A stretch of 64,000 nucleotides of DNA, taken from assembly GCA_013287475.1 (NCBI GenBank), contig JABDDT010000002.1, positions 24,808 through 88,807 on the forward strand, in the 5' to 3' direction. Of the stretch, positions 35,508-44,204 are shown piece by piece. The stretch comes from Bacteroidota bacterium (lineage in GTDB: Bacteria; Bacteroidota; Bacteroidia; Chitinophagales; Chitinophagaceae). Numbering within the stretch: position 1 is the first letter of the stretch; every line of letters begins with the position of its first letter. The notes under the pieces were generated by a model. It ran no database searches. It saw only the letters and a list, made by a program, of their open reading frames with translations, and was not told where the DNA came from. A program made the position numbers and the translations under genes.

Positions 35508-35774
35508 TTACTTAAATAAATCCGTTACGTATGGGAGGATGGCCATCTGCCTTGCTTTCTTTATCGCATCGGCTACCTTACGCTGATATTTCAGCGAATT
35601 ACCCGTGATACGACGCGGAAGCATCTTACCCTGTTCGTTCAGAAATTTTTTCAGGAATTCACCGTCTTTATAATCCACATAACGGATGTGGTATTTTTTG
35701 AAACGGCAGAATTTCTTCGCCCTTTGCTGGGTCTTGATCGCGGTCAGGTATTTGATCTCGTTGGTCTTTGCCAT
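35508..35774 (-). CDS. rpsR: 30S ribosomal protein S18
   Basis: This 88-residue S18, partner of S6 on the 30S platform, starts at [13 protein letters not shown] (ATG 35774); a longer frame overlapping rpsF is rejected because it would run through the rpsF stop region. [37 protein letters not shown] is the typical core. It lies only 4 bp downstream of rpsF. Confidence 0.97.
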   Translation of the reverse strand: MAKTNEIKYLTAIKTQQRAKKFCRFKKYHIRYVDYKDGEFLKKFLNEQGKMLPRRITGNSLKYQRKVADAIKKARQMAILPYVTDLFK

Positions 35775-35778
35775 GATA

Positions 35779-36132
35779 TTATGCCTCCGCTTTTTCTGTT
35801 CCTGATGGTACACCACTTCTCTTTCTGGCATTGTACTCGACGGCGTATTTATCGAGTTTGGTAGCCATAAAACGTAACACGGTTTCGTCGCGGAGAATCT
35901 GAATTTTCAGTTTCTCATTGAAGTCGGATGGCGCATAATATTCCATTACCCAGTATAAACCAGTGGTTTTTTTCTGGATGGGATACGCCAGTGATTTAAG
36001 ACCCCAGGGATTGTCGTGCACCACTTTGCCGCCGTTTTCTTTAACGAAGGCAGTGAATTTGTTCTGGGTGGCTTTAAAGTCCTCCTCAGACAGCACAGGG
36101 GTAAAAATCACCATCAATTCATAATTGTTCAT
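35779..36132 (-). CDS. rpsF: 30S ribosomal protein S6
   Basis: This 117-residue S6 starts at [18 protein letters not shown] (ATG 36132). The longer open frame reaching 36237 reads into non-coding sequence and the heptamer repeat and is rejected. The family motif [16 protein letters not shown] is present, as is the C-terminal acidic tail GTEKAEA. A TACTTTCG box on the minus strand near 36167-36174 could be its promoter. Confidence 0.97.
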   Translation of the reverse strand: MNNYELMVIFTPVLSEEDFKATQNKFTAFVKENGGKVVHDNPWGLKSLAYPIQKKTTGLYWVMEYYAPSDFNEKLKIQILRDETVLRFMATKLDKYAVEYNARKRSGVPSGTEKAEA

Positions 36133-36206
36133 TTCCCTGTTTTTGTTTAAAATAAATAATTGGGCTGCGAAAGTAAAGCTTTTTAGGGAAATAGCGAAAG
36201 GAAAAT

Positions 36207-36270
36207 CGTTGGCTGTTGGCCGTTGGCGGTCGGTCATCGGTCAACGGTCAACCGTCAACGATAACCGACA
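36207..36270. repeat. Heptamer array GTTGGCC then GTCAACG, weak inverted repeat
   Basis: Words CGTTGGC, TGTTGGC, CGTTGGC, GGTCGGT, CATCGGT, CAACGGT, CAACCGT, CAACGAT keep 7-nt phase. The first 20 nt and the last 20 nt pair imperfectly as an inverted repeat. It lies in the divergent rpsF/htpG region. Confidence 0.75.
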
Positions 36271-36330
36271 TGATGTCAGCACAAACACCAATGGCACTCT
36301 GTTTGAACGGCAAGCCTAAAACAGCCATCT

Positions 36331-38187
36331 ATGCAAAAAGGGAGTATTCGGGTAGAGACAGAAAACATCTTCCCCATCATTAAGAAATTTTTGTACAGCG
36401 ATCATGAAATATTTCTTAGAGAACTGATTAGCAACGCGGTAGATGCATCTCAAAAACTGAAAACCCTCTCTTCCCTGGGGGAAGCCAAAGGCGAAATCGG
36501 AGACCTGCCCATCCATGTAAAGCTCGATAAAGAAGCTAAAACCCTCACTATTTCCGACCAGGGTATTGGTATGACGGCTGAAGAAGTAGATAAATACCTG
36601 AACCAGGTAGCCCTTTCGGGAGCTGAAGAGTTTGTAAATAAATATAAAGGTCAGAACGAAAACGCCATTATCGGCAAATTCGGTCTTGGGTTTTATTCAT
36701 CCTTCATGGTCAGCAGCAAGGTGGAAGTCATCACCAAATCCTATAAAGAAGACCAGCCCGCCGTGAAATGGGAATGCGATGGCAGCCCGGAATATAATCT
36801 AACTGAAGATCCCAAAACTGAAAGAGGCACCGATGTCGTCCTGTTTATTTCTGACGATTCCACAGAATTTCTGGACGATCACCGGATTCGAGGTATCCTA
36901 GAAAAATATTGCCGCTTTCTGCCCATACCCGTTTTCTTTGAGGAAAAACAAATTAATAATACACGCCCTGCCTGGACACGCAAGCCAAGCGAGCTTAGTA
37001 CGGAAGATTATCAGGCTTTCTATAAAGAATTATATCCCTTTAATGAACCTCCGCTATTCTGGATACATCTGAATGTGGACTATCCTTTTAACCTCACGGG
37101 CATACTTTACTTTCCGAAAATCAAACAGACTTACGAGATTCAGAAAGACAAAATCCAGTTGTACAGCAACCAGGTTTTTGTTACGGATGAAGTAAAAGAT
37201 ATCGTTCCTGAATTCCTCATGCTGCTCCAGGGCGTGATTGACAGTCCGGATATTCCATTAAATGTGAGCCGCAGTTATCTCCAGGGAGATCCGAACGTAA
37301 AAAAGATTAACAACCATATCACAAAAAAAGTAGCGGACAAACTGGAAGAAATTTTTAACCGGGAAAGAAAAGAATACGAAGAGAAATGGGAAAGCCTCGG
37401 TCTTTTTGTGAAGTACGGCATGATGACCGACGATAAATTCCTGGAGAAAGCAAACAAGTTCCTCATCATGGAAGATGGCGACAGTTCGCGTTTTTATACT
37501 TTGGAAGAATATAAAAATACTGTTGAGGCCTTGCAGAAAAATAAGGATGGAAAGATCGTGATCATTTACACCAGCAATCCTGTTCAGCAGGATAGTTATA
37601 TCCGCACCGCACAGGGTAAAGGATATAAAATAGTAAAACTCGAGACCATCGTAGATGCCGGGTTCATCAACCAGATGGAAATGAAATGGGAAAATGTTCA
37701 TTTCACGCGTGTGGACAGTGAAGTGGTTGACAATCTCATCGACAAACAGGATTCAGCAGAATCAGTACTCAGCAAGGATGAAGTAGAGAAGTTGAAAACT
37801 TTATTTGCCTACGATATTCCTTCGCTAAATGTTTCTGTTGAAGTAAAAGGATTGAGTCCTGATGCAATGCCCGTCGTCGCTACCAGACCTGAATTCATGC
37901 GACGCATGAAGGATATGGCTGCACTGAATGGAGGTGGAGGTATGGCCTCATTCTATGCAAATATGCCCGATGAAGTAACACTTACGGTAAACGGAAACCA
38001 TCCTGTATATCCATATATTTTAAAAGAAACGGATCCGGAGAAACAGCAGAAGATCATCAGCAACCTGGCGGACCTCGCACTATTGAGCCAGGGTTTACTC
38101 AAGGGTGCCGAACTGACGAACTTTATTCAACGCAGTGTGGATCTTATCGAGAAAAAGGAACCGGGCAGAATCATTCTGGAAAGTTAA
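36331..38187 (+). CDS. htpG: Hsp90-family chaperone HtpG
   Basis: This 618-residue ATP-dependent chaperone has the N-terminal GHKL ATPase: EIFLRELISNAVDAS (Asn/Asp nucleotide site), ISDQGIGMT and GKFGLGFYSSFMV. The middle domain (about 220-500) contains NVSRSYLQGDPNVKKI with the catalytic Arg. The C-terminal dimerisation domain is from about 510. Length is typical of bacterial HtpG. It is divergent from the ribosomal operon; no heat-shock operator was recognised. Confidence 0.96.
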   Translation: MQKGSIRVETENIFPIIKKFLYSDHEIFLRELISNAVDASQKLKTLSSLGEAKGEIGDLPIHVKLDKEAKTLTISDQGIGMTAEEVDKYLNQVALSGAEEFVNKYKGQNENAIIGKFGLGFYSSFMVSSKVEVITKSYKEDQPAVKWECDGSPEYNLTEDPKTERGTDVVLFISDDSTEFLDDHRIRGILEKYCRFLPIPVFFEEKQINNTRPAWTRKPSELSTEDYQAFYKELYPFNEPPLFWIHLNVDYPFNLTGILYFPKIKQTYEIQKDKIQLYSNQVFVTDEVKDIVPEFLMLLQGVIDSPDIPLNVSRSYLQGDPNVKKINNHITKKVADKLEEIFNRERKEYEEKWESLGLFVKYGMMTDDKFLEKANKFLIMEDGDSSRFYTLEEYKNTVEALQKNKDGKIVIIYTSNPVQQDSYIRTAQGKGYKIVKLETIVDAGFINQMEMKWENVHFTRVDSEVVDNLIDKQDSAESVLSKDEVEKLKTLFAYDIPSLNVSVEVKGLSPDAMPVVATRPEFMRRMKDMAALNGGGGMASFYANMPDEVTLTVNGNHPVYPYILKETDPEKQQKIISNLADLALLSQGLLKGAELTNFIQRSVDLIEKKEPGRIILES

Positions 38188-38285
38188 ATTCACCCGGAAC
38201 ATTAATGGTGAGACAGAATAATACTGAGTTGAATCATTCCTGCTTGCCGTAACATTCAGAAAACTAAGTGGCGTTCACTAAATAT

Positions 38286-39146
38286 TTATTTTTTTCCTGA
38301 TTGTTGTCTTTGAAGGAATTCAAGTACATTTTCATGTTCCTCATGGTCGTATTTGAATTTCAATTTTTCAGCAACATGCATGGCATATTTGTCGAAAATT
38401 TCCATCATGATGAATATTGAATCCCAGATATTTTTGGCTTTATAATCGGGATATGTAGCGAGAATTTTTTTATATGCGTTCTTATCCAAATATCTTTTCA
38501 TCATTTTTCCCGATTGCCCGAAGGAAACCGAAAATCCTGTCTCCGTCCCGATATACCATTCAATCATCCGCATAAACATATGGCGAACCGGCCCTTCCAT
38601 CATTGCTTTCACATATGTGATCTCTTTTCTTTTTAGTCCTTTGGAAATATTTGTTGCAACCCACCGGAATTCATTACAGCATTCTGCAAATTCATTTTCC
38701 GAAGGCCTTTTAATCAGGTAATCTGAATCATCCGCTTTGCTTATATGATCGAACAAGCCATCTTTGTCCATCCACAAAACGGATAAGCTATCGGACTTGA
38801 AATCATTGTTGATTTTTTCTTTTGGATAGAGTGTCAGATCTATTCTGGTCTGGTCTTTGAAAAGCATTAAATAATGGAAACTATCTTTTTCAGCCTTTTG
38901 ATCATCCACTGTTTTCATTTCGTCAGGAAGTTGCCATATGATTCTTTCTCCGAATATTGATGTCCATTGATGGTCGCTTATAAATTCTTCCATTTGATTT
39001 ACCACCAGAAAAATATCATAATCCTGATAAGCATCAGGAACAATTTTGCTGTTCGCGCGTGATCCCTGTAAAAGAATCGCCCTGATGCGGTCGTCCCGCA
39101 TAGCGAGATCAATAAAGATTTGTTTTATTTCGGCGAGAGTTTTCAT
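38286..39146 (-). CDS. Aminoglycoside 6-adenylyltransferase-like nucleotidyltransferase
   Basis: This 286-residue protein of the ANT(6)/streptomycin adenylyltransferase family has the nucleotidyltransferase signature LLQGSRANSK with DYDIFLVV acidic residues (near 24-50), VDQKAEKDSFHYLML-like and TRIDLTLYP carrying the third acidic residue. It could adenylate streptomycin, but chromosomal homologues in environmental bacteria often have unknown substrates, so resistance is not established. No mobile-element genes are adjacent; heptamer repeats flank its start. Confidence 0.82.
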   Translation of the reverse strand: MKTLAEIKQIFIDLAMRDDRIRAILLQGSRANSKIVPDAYQDYDIFLVVNQMEEFISDHQWTSIFGERIIWQLPDEMKTVDDQKAEKDSFHYLMLFKDQTRIDLTLYPKEKINNDFKSDSLSVLWMDKDGLFDHISKADDSDYLIKRPSENEFAECCNEFRWVATNISKGLKRKEITYVKAMMEGPVRHMFMRMIEWYIGTETGFSVSFGQSGKMMKRYLDKNAYKKILATYPDYKAKNIWDSIFIMMEIFDKYAMHVAEKLKFKYDHEEHENVLEFLQRQQSGKK

Positions 39147-39262
39147 GGTATATGGTATATGGTTAATGGTATATGGTTCTATTCATCTTCCATAAACCAT
39201 ACACCATATTCGGTCAACGGTCAACGGTCATCGGTCAACGGTCAACGGCCATCGGTCAACGA
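39145..39262. repeat. Compound heptamer element: GTATATG hairpin then GGTCAAC array
   Basis: 39145-39178 has words like GGTATAT and GGTTAAT; 39190-39210 has the complementary CCATAAA, CCATACA, CCATATT, separated by a 13-nt loop. In the same phase follow CGGTCAA, CGGTCAA, CGGTCAT, CGGTCAA, CGGTCAA, CGGCCAT, CGGTCAA up to the recJ stop (39256-39258). It links the ANT(6)-like start to the recJ end. Confidence 0.85.
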
Positions 39263-40959
39263 TGCTCCCTGATATCAACGATCTTCAGCTGCAGTTTCTT
39301 ATCTCCGTTCCATTCATTCAAATCAAGTGTATATGCGATATCCAGTGGCTGACCCGATTGGATAAGCGGCCATTTATCTGCCATATTGAATGCGATGCAG
39401 GAAAAAATTATTTCACCCTGTCGCAAAAATAAACGGAGATGTTTTTCTTTTAACAATTTTGAATATCCGGTATCATAAACTATCTGCGAAACTAACACGG
39501 GTTTATAATTTTCAGGTCCGAAGGGTTCCATCTGTTCAATGATCCGGTAGGCTTGAAAATCAATATCGGAAAAACCTGCAATAGCATCCACTTCCAATTC
39601 CGGAACCAGGAATCTTGGATCGATGGTTTCTGAAACCACTTCTTCAAATTTCAAACTGAATTTTTCAACATTCTCCGGTGCGAGTGTCATACCCGCTGCA
39701 GCGAAATGTCCGCCATAACCTATGAGCCATTCTCTGCATGCATGCAGCGCTTCATACAAATTAAAACCCGGAACGCTGCGTGCACTGCCGGATGCAAATT
39801 CTCCGCTCTGTGTCAGTACAATGGTAGGTCGATAATATTTTTCAATCAGTCTTGAAGCTACGATTCCCACAACACCTTTATGCCAGTGGGATTTGTATAG
39901 TACGGTCGACTTACGGTTTTGCATGATTTCATCTCCTTCAATCATCGCAAGTGCTTCTTCGGTGATACTGGAATCCGCTTCACGCCGGTCTGTATTATCC
40001 GCGTGCAGTAAATTAGCATACAACAACGCTTCATCATAACTATCTGCAACAAACATCAGTACTGCTTTGCGTGCGTCATCCATTCTGCCTGCTGCATTTA
40101 CGCGTGGTGCAATGGTGAAGACAAGAGAAGTAATGGAAGCAGGCGAGACGAGGCTGCTTAGTGTCATCAGTGCGCGGATACCATGATTTGGATTTTCATT
40201 TATTTTTTTAAGTCCCAGGAAACAGAGCGCGCGGTTTTCGCCAGTCATTGGAACAATATCCGCTGCAATGGCAATGGCGACGAGGTCCAGATAGATCAGA
40301 TACATTTCTTGCGAAAGCGAAAGAGCCTCGCATAAAGCGGTGATGAATTTAAAAGCCACACCGCAACCGCAGAGTTCTTTATAAGGATAAAGGCAACCGG
40401 TTTGTTTTGGATTGAGGATGGCGACTGCTGAAGGTAATATGGTATCCGGCAGATGATGGTCGCAGATGATAAAATCCATTCCATTAGCTTTAGCATAATC
40501 CACCAGGTGAATGGATTTTATTCCGCAGTCGACAGAAATAATCAAACTGAATGCATTTTCTTTAGCGAAATCTATTCCTGCTTTTGAAACTCCGTAGCCC
40601 TCGCGCTGCCTGTGTGGGATATAAAAATCGATATATGACGGATCGTGGATTTTGCAAAGCAGCTGATACATGAGTGCAACGGAACTTGTTCCGTCTACAT
40701 CGTAATCGCCAAAGACAAGAATTTTTTCTTTCTGTTCTATCGAATGCAGGATTCGTTTTACTGCGAGATCCATATCCTTCATCAGCCATGGATCGTGCAT
40801 TTGTGAAATATCAGGACGGAAATATGCTTTTGCTGTTTCAAAACTTTCTATTCCGCGCCCTACAAGTATGCGGCTGAGCATGGGATGGATCCTGAGTGCA
40901 TCAGAGAGTGCCTGGACTTTCTGTTCGTCTGCCTGTTTTATTTTCCATCTCTTTTCCAT
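39256..40959 (-). CDS. recJ: Single-stranded-DNA-specific exonuclease RecJ
   Basis: This 567-residue 5'-3' ssDNA exonuclease functions in recombination and mismatch repair. The DHH phosphoesterase motifs are visible: FGDYDVDGTSSVAL (motif I), ISVDCGIKS, ICDHHLPD (the DHH), and the DHHA1 region GYGGHFAAAGMTL. The C-terminal OB domain includes FNMADKWP. Length agrees with other bacterial RecJ. Its last codons and stop merge into a GGTCAAC heptamer array. Confidence 0.95.
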   Translation of the reverse strand: MEKRWKIKQADEQKVQALSDALRIHPMLSRILVGRGIESFETAKAYFRPDISQMHDPWLMKDMDLAVKRILHSIEQKEKILVFGDYDVDGTSSVALMYQLLCKIHDPSYIDFYIPHRQREGYGVSKAGIDFAKENAFSLIISVDCGIKSIHLVDYAKANGMDFIICDHHLPDTILPSAVAILNPKQTGCLYPYKELCGCGVAFKFITALCEALSLSQEMYLIYLDLVAIAIAADIVPMTGENRALCFLGLKKINENPNHGIRALMTLSSLVSPASITSLVFTIAPRVNAAGRMDDARKAVLMFVADSYDEALLYANLLHADNTDRREADSSITEEALAMIEGDEIMQNRKSTVLYKSHWHKGVVGIVASRLIEKYYRPTIVLTQSGEFASGSARSVPGFNLYEALHACREWLIGYGGHFAAAGMTLAPENVEKFSLKFEEVVSETIDPRFLVPELEVDAIAGFSDIDFQAYRIIEQMEPFGPENYKPVLVSQIVYDTGYSKLLKEKHLRLFLRQGEIIFSCIAFNMADKWPLIQSGQPLDIAYTLDLNEWNGDKKLQLKIVDIREHR

Positions 40960-40966
40960 ATTTTAA

Positions 40967-41143
40967 TAGCCTAAAGCTTAAAGCCTAAAGCCTAAAGCTC
41001 AAAGCCTAAAACTTCTTTTTGAAACCTTGAATTTCACTCAAGTATTGACTTAAAAATTATTTCATTAACAAATTTGAAAATTAGTTTTAAGCTTTAAGCT
41101 TTAAGCTTTAAGCTTTAGGCTTTAGGCTTTAAGCTTTAGTCTT
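40967..41143. repeat. Inverted heptamer element, GCCTAAA type
   Basis: The left arm (40967-41011) and the reverse complement of the right arm (41084-41143) carry the words in the same order (CTAAAGC, TTAAAGC, CTAAAGC, CTAAAGC and so on). The 72-bp spacer begins CTTCTTTTTG, shared with the element at 1-142. It spans the whole recJ to polyprenyl-synthase gap. Confidence 0.9.
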
Positions 41144-41147
41144 ATGT

Positions 41148-42110
41148 TCAATACTTTCGATCCGTTGTAAACCGAACCAATTCCTCCAACGCATCCCGCA
41201 CTTCATTTTTCTCAAAATCATAAAGTATCCGCAGTGCTTCATCGCGGTAATGATTCATTTTTTCATTGGCATACCGGATACCGCCTGCAGCAACAACCTG
41301 TCCGATCACATATTTTATTTTTTCAGGAACCCTGTTCTGATTCTTTATAATATATATCAATTCCCGCCGGAGCGGTTTGCTGACAGTATTTAAAGTATAG
41401 ATCAGGGGCAGGGTAAGTTTTTTTTCTTTCAGATCATTGCCGGATGGTTTACCGGTTTTCTCATCACCATAATCAAATAAATCATCTTTGATCTGGAACG
41501 CAATTCCTACTGCCTCACCGAAACGATTTAGTTTTTCCGTTACTGCTTCATCACCGCTGGTGGAAAATGCTCCGGCAGCGCAGGAAGAAGCCAGCAGGGA
41601 AGCTGTTTTATTTCGTATGATCTCAAAATAAACCGCTTCTTCAAGATTCAGTGTTCTTGCCTTCTCGATCTGTAACAATTCCCCCTCACTCATTTTACGT
41701 ACTGCGCCTGAAAGCAATTGCAAAATTCTGAAATCATTATGATCCAGAGATAGTAGTAAACCCTTGGCCAGCAGGTAGTCACCCACCAGAACAGATATCT
41801 TGTTTTTCCATAATGCATAAGTGGAAAAAAACCCTCTTCTTTCCAGTGATTCATCCACAACATCATCATGCACAAGTGTAGCAGTATGCAATAATTCCAC
41901 AAGAGAAGCCGCTCGATAGGTAGATTCATTCACCGGTCCGCATAACCTCGCCGATAAGAATACAAACATGGGTCTGAGCTGCTTGCCTTTACGGTTTACG
42001 ATGAAACGCATGATGCGGTCCAGCAGGGGTGTCTGGGATTTGACCGCTTCCCGGAATTTTTTTTCGAAAACAATCAATTCTTCCCGTAGTAATGATTGGG
42101 CTAACTGCAT
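41148..42110 (-). CDS. Polyprenyl diphosphate synthase
   Basis: This 320-residue trans-isoprenyl diphosphate synthase probably makes the octaprenyl- or heptaprenyl side chain of menaquinone. First Asp-rich motif DDVVD lies in LVHDDVVDESLERRG, second in QIKDDLFDYGDE. GKQLRPMFVFLSARL and GKPSGNDLKEKKLTLPLIY are typical for long-chain synthases. Chain length cannot be read reliably; the small residues before the first motif (TATLVHDD) suggest a long product. The stop is 4 bp from a heptamer element. Confidence 0.9.
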   Translation of the reverse strand: MQLAQSLLREELIVFEKKFREAVKSQTPLLDRIMRFIVNRKGKQLRPMFVFLSARLCGPVNESTYRAASLVELLHTATLVHDDVVDESLERRGFFSTYALWKNKISVLVGDYLLAKGLLLSLDHNDFRILQLLSGAVRKMSEGELLQIEKARTLNLEEAVYFEIIRNKTASLLASSCAAGAFSTSGDEAVTEKLNRFGEAVGIAFQIKDDLFDYGDEKTGKPSGNDLKEKKLTLPLIYTLNTVSKPLRRELIYIIKNQNRVPEKIKYVIGQVVAAGGIRYANEKMNHYRDEALRILYDFEKNEVRDALEELVRFTTDRKY

Positions 42111-42230
42111 AAAATGTCCGCCAAATTACTACTTTATCGTTCGGCGAATATAAATACCGGTCTGCCTGTCTGTGAATTGGCAATATTCTCTACAATTCTG
42201 TGGTTTCCAGTTTCTTTTGACATAAAAAAT

Positions 42231-42260
42231 TTGCAATTTAAGGGTTAACTTATATTTTTG
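42231..42260 (+). promoter_or_regulatory. Promoter of the OmpA-family gene with CCCTTA-type motif in the spacer
   Basis: TTG at 42231-42233, a 19-bp spacer and TATTTTTG at 42253-42260 fit the Bacteroidota TTG/TAnnTTTG promoter. The spacer contains TTAAGGGTTAAC (42238-42249), a member of the recurrent motif group, where a bound regulator would contact polymerase. Confidence 0.6.
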
Positions 42261-42309
42261 TAAGGTGTAGTATTGTTTTTAATCACGACATTCATACAAA
42301 CTTCAGTTT

Positions 42310-44004
42310 ATGATAGGGAAAAAGTACGCGGTACTGGCCAGTTTTCTATTGGCATTTCTTTCACAAAGTTTCGCTCAGGACAATACTTCAGCAGAAAGCA
42401 GCAGCAGCTACGACATCAGAGATTCTTCACTGATCCCCGCAAAGAGGATCCCCCAGCACAACGAATTTTTAAATAATGCATATCCTTTTCCGGCTCTTCC
42501 ACGTAACCAGTGGGAAATTGGTGTAAACGGTGGTTTATCTACCATATCTGGAGATGTGCGTGCCGTTCTACCAACATTTGGATGGGGCATCCATATCAGA
42601 AAAGCCCTGGGTTATACCTTTTCCGCCCGTCTCGAATATGATAATCTGGATGCAAAAGGTTTGAACTGGGAACCATCTTATACTGGTTATGCGGCAAACC
42701 CGGTGATAAGTAAGTATTATGATGCAACAGTTCATACCCCGGTTTTTTATAATTATAAGACCAAGATTCAATCCCTTTCATTACAAGGCCTTGCCACTTT
42801 GAATAATATTCGTTTTCACAGGGCAAAATCGAATATCGCCATATACTTATTGGGCGGACTTGGGTTCATGACTTACAGCACAGGCTATAATTTACTGGAT
42901 CCAAACGGAAACCCTTATAACTATAGTAACATAATCACCCAGTTTGGCGCGAACGGATTCACGTACGCAAATCGTAAGGCCATCAGGTCGGCATTAAAAG
43001 CCATGATGGATAATACGTATGAAACGCCTGCGCAACATGATCCGTCCCAGGCCACTATATTTGGTGGGACACCCATTCGGCCGGTTCTGGAAATAGGAGG
43101 TGGCGTTGAAATCAAACTAACAGATCAATTTAATATCGCCATCGAAGAAAAATTCTCTATCGTAAAATCAGATTTACTCGATGGCCAGGAATGGCAGGAA
43201 ACCGGATCTCCGACAGTGCATGCACTGACCAGTGCGAACGATGCTTATAATTACCTCTCGGTAGGACTAAATTATAATTTCAGAAAAAGATCGGTAGAAC
43301 CACTCTGGTGGATCAACCCGCTCGATTATGCTTACGGAGAACTAAATGCTCCGAAGCATATGAAACTTCCAAAACCTATATTGGATGATGCGGATGGCGA
43401 TGGTGTTACCGACCAGTTCGACCACGAACCCAATACACCTGCGGGCTGCCCTGTGGATACACATGGTGTGAGCCGCGATACGGATGGTGACGGAGTGCCG
43501 GATTGTAAGGATAAGGAACTTATTACGCCAACCCAATGCCAGCCTGTTGATGCTGACGGGGTTGGTAAATGTCCGGATCCTGCCTGCTGTAAAGAAATCA
43601 ATGCGAGACTGGATTCAGGTGGCGTAGGCGGACTGGGTGGCAAAACACGTTGCTTTATAGGAGACCTTCCCAGCATCGTATTCAAAGGCAGAGCAGTAAC
43701 TCTCAGCAAAGATGGAAAGGCTCTGGCTTCTACCATTGCTGAAAAAATGAGGAATAACCCGGGTTGTAAAGTAGCCGTTATCGGTTATGGGGAATCCAGC
43801 AAAACAGCTCAACAGCTCAGCTGGGATCGTGTGAATGAAGTGATCAAATACCTGGTTGAAAAAGAAGGTATTAACTCAGACCGGTTCATCTTCCGTTACG
43901 GACAGACGGGCGGTGATGAGAACACCATCGATGTTAAGGACGGAACGGGCGAAGAAGGACCTAATACGGTTCCTGCTCCGCACCCGAACCTTCGCAAGAG
44001 ATAA
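42310..44004 (+). CDS. OmpA family outer-membrane protein with TSP3-like calcium repeats
   Basis: This 564-residue protein has a signal peptide (1-22, ending SFAQ), an N-terminal beta-barrel region (about 60-340), thrombospondin-3-like repeats (DDADGDGVTDQFDHEPNTP and DTDGDGVPDCKDKE, about 358-405) and a C-terminal OmpA peptidoglycan-binding domain (about 440-545; LSWDRVNEVIKYL). It probably anchors the outer membrane to the cell wall. Cys-rich QCQPVDADGVGKCPDPACC between repeats and the OmpA domain is unusual. A clear promoter lies 50 bp upstream. Confidence 0.88.
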   Translation: MIGKKYAVLASFLLAFLSQSFAQDNTSAESSSSYDIRDSSLIPAKRIPQHNEFLNNAYPFPALPRNQWEIGVNGGLSTISGDVRAVLPTFGWGIHIRKALGYTFSARLEYDNLDAKGLNWEPSYTGYAANPVISKYYDATVHTPVFYNYKTKIQSLSLQGLATLNNIRFHRAKSNIAIYLLGGLGFMTYSTGYNLLDPNGNPYNYSNIITQFGANGFTYANRKAIRSALKAMMDNTYETPAQHDPSQATIFGGTPIRPVLEIGGGVEIKLTDQFNIAIEEKFSIVKSDLLDGQEWQETGSPTVHALTSANDAYNYLSVGLNYNFRKRSVEPLWWINPLDYAYGELNAPKHMKLPKPILDDADGDGVTDQFDHEPNTPAGCPVDTHGVSRDTDGDGVPDCKDKELITPTQCQPVDADGVGKCPDPACCKEINARLDSGGVGGLGGKTRCFIGDLPSIVFKGRAVTLSKDGKALASTIAEKMRNNPGCKVAVIGYGESSKTAQQLSWDRVNEVIKYLVEKEGINSDRFIFRYGQTGGDENTIDVKDGTGEEGPNTVPAPHPNLRKR

Positions 44005-44020
44005 ATTACACTGATTGCAC

Positions 44021-44062
44021 AGATGTCTTTCACGCCCAAAAGTGTGAGAGACATCTTTGTTT
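44021..44062 (+). terminator. Terminator of the OmpA-family gene
   Basis: Arms AGATGTCT-TCAC and GTGA-AGACATCT with CTTTGTTTG after the second arm; 17 bp after the stop codon. Confidence 0.75.
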
Positions 44063-44188
44063 GTGAGCACCATAACGGATGCTATCTTTTATTTTTCTGA
44101 CACCCAATCCACAGGTATAAACTTTTAACAAATCCAACCTTAGACAGTACCTTAAAACGCCATATTTTCGTTTCTTAGCTAAAAATTG

Positions 44189-44196
44189 TAATTTTG
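44189..44196 (+). promoter_or_regulatory. Putative -7 box of the bamD operon
   Basis: TAATTTTG matches TAnnTTTG, 8 bp before the bamD ATG, so the leader would be very short. Confidence 0.45.
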
Positions 44197-44204
44197 CAGG
44201 CTTC

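Noticed and set aside
35775..35831. N-terminal extension of ribosomal protein S18
   Set aside because: It overlaps the end of rpsF in another frame; S18 proteins start at the MAKTNEIKY position.
36133..36237. N-terminal extension of ribosomal protein S6
   Set aside because: The extra 35 codons read through promoter-like sequence and the heptamer array; S6 starts at [10 protein letters not shown].
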